From NCBI GenBank assembly GCA_027622495.1, contig JAQBYL010000164.1:1-8484 (forward strand): a DNA stretch of 8,484 bases, in the 5' to 3' direction. The stretch is from Pseudomonadota bacterium (GTDB lineage: Bacteria; Pseudomonadota; Gammaproteobacteria; Pseudomonadales; Azotimanducaceae). The notes below the pieces were generated by a model that saw only the letters and a list, made by a program, of their open reading frames with translations, made no database searches and was not told the DNA's origin. This document shows, in pieces, positions 6,499-8,484 of the stretch (positions within the stretch are counted from its first letter, which is position 1; every line of letters begins with the position of its first letter). The position numbers and the translations under genes are program-made.

Positions 6499-7421
6499 AT
6501 CCGATCCAGCGTCTGCATTGCCCCAAGAGCCTGCCGCACGCTTGAATTTGGCTCACGCCCCTCGTTAATCGCAGCCAGAAACTCGCGATCCGCAAGTTCA
6601 ATTCCGTCCATACTTTCGGCAACCGAGCTCACATCAATGTCTACACCGTCGCCTGTCTGCAGATCATCATAGTTGGCGATGTAGGTTCCGTTGTCGCATA
6701 TGTAGCGGAAAAACGTGCCAAACGGCCCCTGGTTGTTGAAAGACAGCGAAAGCGTACACAGCGCACCGTCGGCTGATTTCATGCCTATAGACATATCCAT
6801 GGCAATACCGAGATCAGGATGCATGGGCCCCTGCAGGCCGGTCACTGTTGGCGCAACACCGCCGGTCTGATACTGAAACAGATCCACCGTGTGACAGGCG
6901 TGATGCCATAGCAGATGATCGGTCCAGCTGCGCGGCTCACCTTTGGCATTGGTGTTGGTCCGTCGAAAAAAATAGGTCTGCACATCCAGCTGTTGCAGAC
7001 GCAGCTCCCCCGCCTGAATTTTCTGATGCATCCACTGGTGGGAGGGATTGAATCGACGCACGTGGTTCACCATGGCAACCACGCCGGTCTCTCCCTGCGC
7101 CTGAACAAGCGCCTGTGCATCGGTGAGGCTGTCGGCCATGGGGATTTCGATCAGGACGTGTTTGCCTGCGCGCATGACCTGTAACGCCTGCGCCGCATGC
7201 AGTGGTGTGGGTGATGCCAGTATTGCGGCTTCAACCCCTGGCACCGCCAGCGCCTGGGCAAGATCAAGGGTGTAGTGTTCAATGCCACGGGCCTGAGCAA
7301 GCGCTCTAGTGGGGCCTTCAACACCGCCACACAGGCTCACTACCTCAAGACCGTTAAATCGTTCGATGGCATCCAGATGCTTGTTGGCAAACGCCCCTTC
7401 GCCCACCATGACAATCTTCAA
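6483..7421 (-). CDS. ligC: 4-carboxy-2-hydroxymuconate-6-semialdehyde dehydrogenase (LigC/PmdC type, Gfo/Idh/MocA fold)
   Basis: This 312-residue enzyme oxidises the ring-cleavage product of protocatechuate 4,5-dioxygenase (as its cyclic hemiacetal) to 2-pyrone-4,6-dicarboxylate with NAD(P)+. The sequence closely follows Sphingobium LigC as I recall it, especially NHVRRFNPSHQ (119-key Q129), DVQTYFFRR (146-154), GEPRSWTDHLLWHHACHTVD (161-180) and the C-terminal GREPNSSV. The N-terminal dinucleotide fold reads VGEGAFA (6-12), with Ala where most relatives have the third Gly. The usual Gfo/Idh EKP lysine is replaced by EIP (92-94), as in LigC. The start is TTG at 7421, overlapping the upstream aldolase stop as TTGA, with GGAG about 8 nt before it. 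A later ATG at codon 5 would remove the first beta strand. It is the last gene of the visible minus-strand operon. Closely related enzymes serve the same step, so function is well supported. Confidence 0.9.
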   Translation of the reverse strand: MKIVMVGEGAFANKHLDAIERFNGLEVVSLCGGVEGPTRALAQARGIEHYTLDLAQALAVPGVEAAILASPTPLHAAQALQVMRAGKHVLIEIPMADSLTDAQALVQAQGETGVVAMVNHVRRFNPSHQWMHQKIQAGELRLQQLDVQTYFFRRTNTNAKGEPRSWTDHLLWHHACHTVDLFQYQTGGVAPTVTGLQGPMHPDLGIAMDMSIGMKSADGALCTLSLSFNNQGPFGTFFRYICDNGTYIANYDDLQTGDGVDIDVSSVAESMDGIELADREFLAAINEGREPNSSVRQALGAMQTLDRIERLL

Positions 7422-8095
7422 TCCAGATACTCCAGACCGGCTGCAACAAGACGTTCACGCATGCCATAGATATCAAGACCGAGCTCACCGGCGGCCAGTC
7501 TCGCTCGAACATCGGTTTCGCGAGCTTCCCGCTTGCGACCGAGCTCCAGCGCCTGGGCGGCACTCGCGCGCGGAACGACGCACACACCATCGTCATCACA
7601 GATGACCACATCACCCGGATTGACAATCTCACCGGCACAGACCACCGGCAGATTCACCGTGCCTGGCGTCGCCTTGACCGTCCCCTGCGCATGAATCGCC
7701 CGCGACCAGACCGGGAAATTCAAACGTTTGAGATCCGCGACGTCCCGCACACCAGCGTCGATGACCAGACCACGCACGCCGTGAGCCTGCGCCGATACCG
7801 CCAGCAGATCACCAAACATGCCATCGGTATTATCGGCAGACAGCGCAACGACCAGCACATCGCCGGGTTGGCACAACTCCACCGCAACGTGCAGCATCCA
7901 GTTATCGCCGGGATGAGTCAGAACCGTCACGGCACTGCCGGCAATCCGGGCGCCTGCGTAGATCGGTCGTATGTGAGGCTTGAGCAGACCGAAGCGGCCC
8001 TGCGCTTCATGCACCGTGGCGACACCCAGCGTTGCCAACCCGTCAATTACTGCAGGCTCCGCCCGTTCGATGCGCCTCACCGCAACACTTTTCAT
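7418..8095 (-). CDS. ligK: 4-carboxy-4-hydroxy-2-oxoadipate aldolase (LigK/GalC/PmdF type, RraA-like fold)
   Basis: This 225-residue class II (divalent-metal) aldolase cleaves 4-carboxy-4-hydroxy-2-oxoadipate to pyruvate and oxaloacetate, the last step of protocatechuate 4,5-cleavage and gallate degradation; the family also decarboxylates oxaloacetate. It shows the D-X20-R-D signature that separates these aldolases from the RNase E regulator RraA: D96 within GDLLA, then R117-D118 within GVRD. VHEAQGRFGLL (28-38) near the N-terminus and the EIVNPGDVVICDDDGVCVVP region (156-175) are typical. Length is usual for the family. The ATG at 8095 is supported by a strong ribosome site 7 nt upstream and by ATGA overlap with the tautomerase stop. 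The same frame is open upstream to about 8329, but that part lies inside the tautomerase gene. The stop overlaps the ligC TTG start by 4 nt, so the three genes are probably translationally coupled. Confidence 0.92.
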   Translation of the reverse strand: MKSVAVRRIERAEPAVIDGLATLGVATVHEAQGRFGLLKPHIRPIYAGARIAGSAVTVLTHPGDNWMLHVAVELCQPGDVLVVALSADNTDGMFGDLLAVSAQAHGVRGLVIDAGVRDVADLKRLNFPVWSRAIHAQGTVKATPGTVNLPVVCAGEIVNPGDVVICDDDGVCVVPRASAAQALELGRKREARETDVRARLAAGELGLDIYGMRERLVAAGLEYLD

Positions 8096-8484
8096 CCCCA
8101 AACCTCCCCTTTGAACAGAAGTCGCGCGGTGCGCACCACACCGGCAGTATCGATCCCGCCAGACGGATCTGTGTGGATCTGCACCTGTAGAGATCCACCG
8201 GGATGCGCAACGCTCATGGTTCTTGGATTGCCGTCCGGGACATCGGCTAACTCGTTGGCCGTGGTTCCCTCGAGCAGGCAGGCAGAAGCAACGCTGACTG
8301 CCCCGAGAACGCCAATGGTCTTGTGACACACATGCGGTATGAACGTCCTGGTCATGATCACATGACCGTCAACGGGCGCGCTGACGAGGCACATTTTCGG
8401 CACAGACATATGTTCCACATCCCCCAGATTCATCCTGGGGCCAATTTCCCGCCTCACTGCTTCCAGACGATTTTTCAATCCCAC
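8092..8484 (-). CDS. galD: PrpF-fold 4-oxalomesaconate tautomerase/isomerase (GalD/LigU type), C-terminal part, cut by window edge
   Basis: About 131 C-terminal residues of a PrpF/AcnD-accessory-fold protein are visible, reading in from the window edge; the family is roughly 350-370 residues, so more than half lies outside. Features seen are the VPKMCLVSAP strand, the RTFIPHVCHKTIGVLGAVSVA block typical of the second domain's helix-capping substrate site, VAHPGGSLQV, and the family's usual C-terminal ending TARLLFKGEVW. In gallate and protocatechuate meta-cleavage, GalD tautomerises keto and enol forms of 4-oxalomesaconate, while Sphingobium LigU, of the same fold, shifts its double bond. Either name could apply here; the neighbouring aldolase and LigC-type dehydrogenase place it in this pathway rather than in propionate metabolism. 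The stop TGA overlaps the aldolase ATG. The GTG at the very edge is probably an internal Val, not the start. Confidence 0.82.
   Translation of the reverse strand: MGLKNRLEAVRREIGPRMNLGDVEHMSVPKMCLVSAPVDGHVIMTRTFIPHVCHKTIGVLGAVSVASACLLEGTTANELADVPDGNPRTMSVAHPGGSLQVQIHTDPSGGIDTAGVVRTARLLFKGEVWG
8103..8110 (-). promoter_or_regulatory. Shine-Dalgarno site deciding the aldolase start
   Basis: On the minus strand these bases read AGGGGAGG, 7 nt before the ATG at 8095. They lie inside the 3' end of the tautomerase gene and rule out a longer aldolase reading. Confidence 0.75.

Noticed and set aside
7418..8095. Reading the aldolase as RraA, the RNase E activity regulator
   Set aside because: The fold is shared, but the D-X20-R-D aldolase signature is intact and the neighbours are ring-cleavage genes.
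7691..8326. Plus-strand open frame of 211 codons opposite the aldolase and tautomerase genes
   Set aside because: Its composition is Arg/Pro/His/Thr-rich, as expected for an antisense shadow of a high-GC gene; it matches nothing known to me.
8096..8329. Upstream extension of the aldolase frame
   Set aside because: This part is rich in Arg, Cys and Ser and lies inside the tautomerase coding region in another frame; the ribosome site at 8103-8110 and the ATGA overlap fix the start at 8095.
8482..8484. GTG at the window edge as the true start of the tautomerase
   Set aside because: The resulting 130-residue protein would be about a third of the family's normal length; the gene simply continues beyond the window.

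Overview
The window looks like chromosomal DNA from a Pseudomonadota bacterium with a strong aromatic-acid and ketone catabolic repertoire. By eye it is in the high-50s % GC, with compact gene packing and clear Shine-Dalgarno sites. The class is uncertain; a marine or soil gamma-, beta- or alphaproteobacterium would all fit. The evidence is the protocatechuate 4,5-cleavage genes (known from Sphingobium, Comamonas and Pseudomonas), a CYP199-like P450, a type I Baeyer-Villiger monooxygenase (BVMO) and an LLM-class oxidoreductase. No rRNA, tRNA, mobile element, CRISPR array or phage gene is visible.

Layout. Left block, minus strand: an LLM-class (luciferase-like) oxidoreductase (276-1190), followed downstream by the start of a crotonase/enoyl-CoA hydratase family gene (221 down to 1, cut by the window edge). 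Centre block, plus strand, divergent from the left block across a 159-nt intergenic region: a tight three-gene operon of a BVMO (1350-2993), a penicillin-acylase-family N-terminal-nucleophile hydrolase (3000-5270) and a cytochrome P450 (5267-6469). These genes are separated by +6 nt and -4 nt. Right block, minus strand, converging on the P450 with a 13-nt gap: the C-terminal part of a PrpF-fold tautomerase (8484-8092, cut by the edge), a 4-carboxy-4-hydroxy-2-oxoadipate aldolase (8095-7418) and a LigC-type 4-carboxy-2-hydroxymuconate-6-semialdehyde dehydrogenase (7421-6483). Each of these genes overlaps the next by 4 nt.

How the genes may work together. The right block is part of a protocatechuate (or gallate) meta-cleavage pathway ending in pyruvate and oxaloacetate. 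The P450 closely resembles CYP199A2/A4 from memory and keeps, at a constant offset of 7 residues, the residues that hold a para-substituted benzoate in CYP199A4. It could therefore make hydroxylated or demethylated benzoates such as protocatechuate. The BVMO could insert oxygen next to a ketone to make an ester, and the Ntn hydrolase could cleave an ester or amide. The working hypothesis is a peripheral funnel (BVMO, then hydrolase, then P450) converting an acylated or alkylated aromatic into a protocatechuate-type ring-cleavage substrate, with the LLM oxidoreductase and crotonase perhaps handling a side chain. The enzyme families are well supported; the joint pathway is inference.
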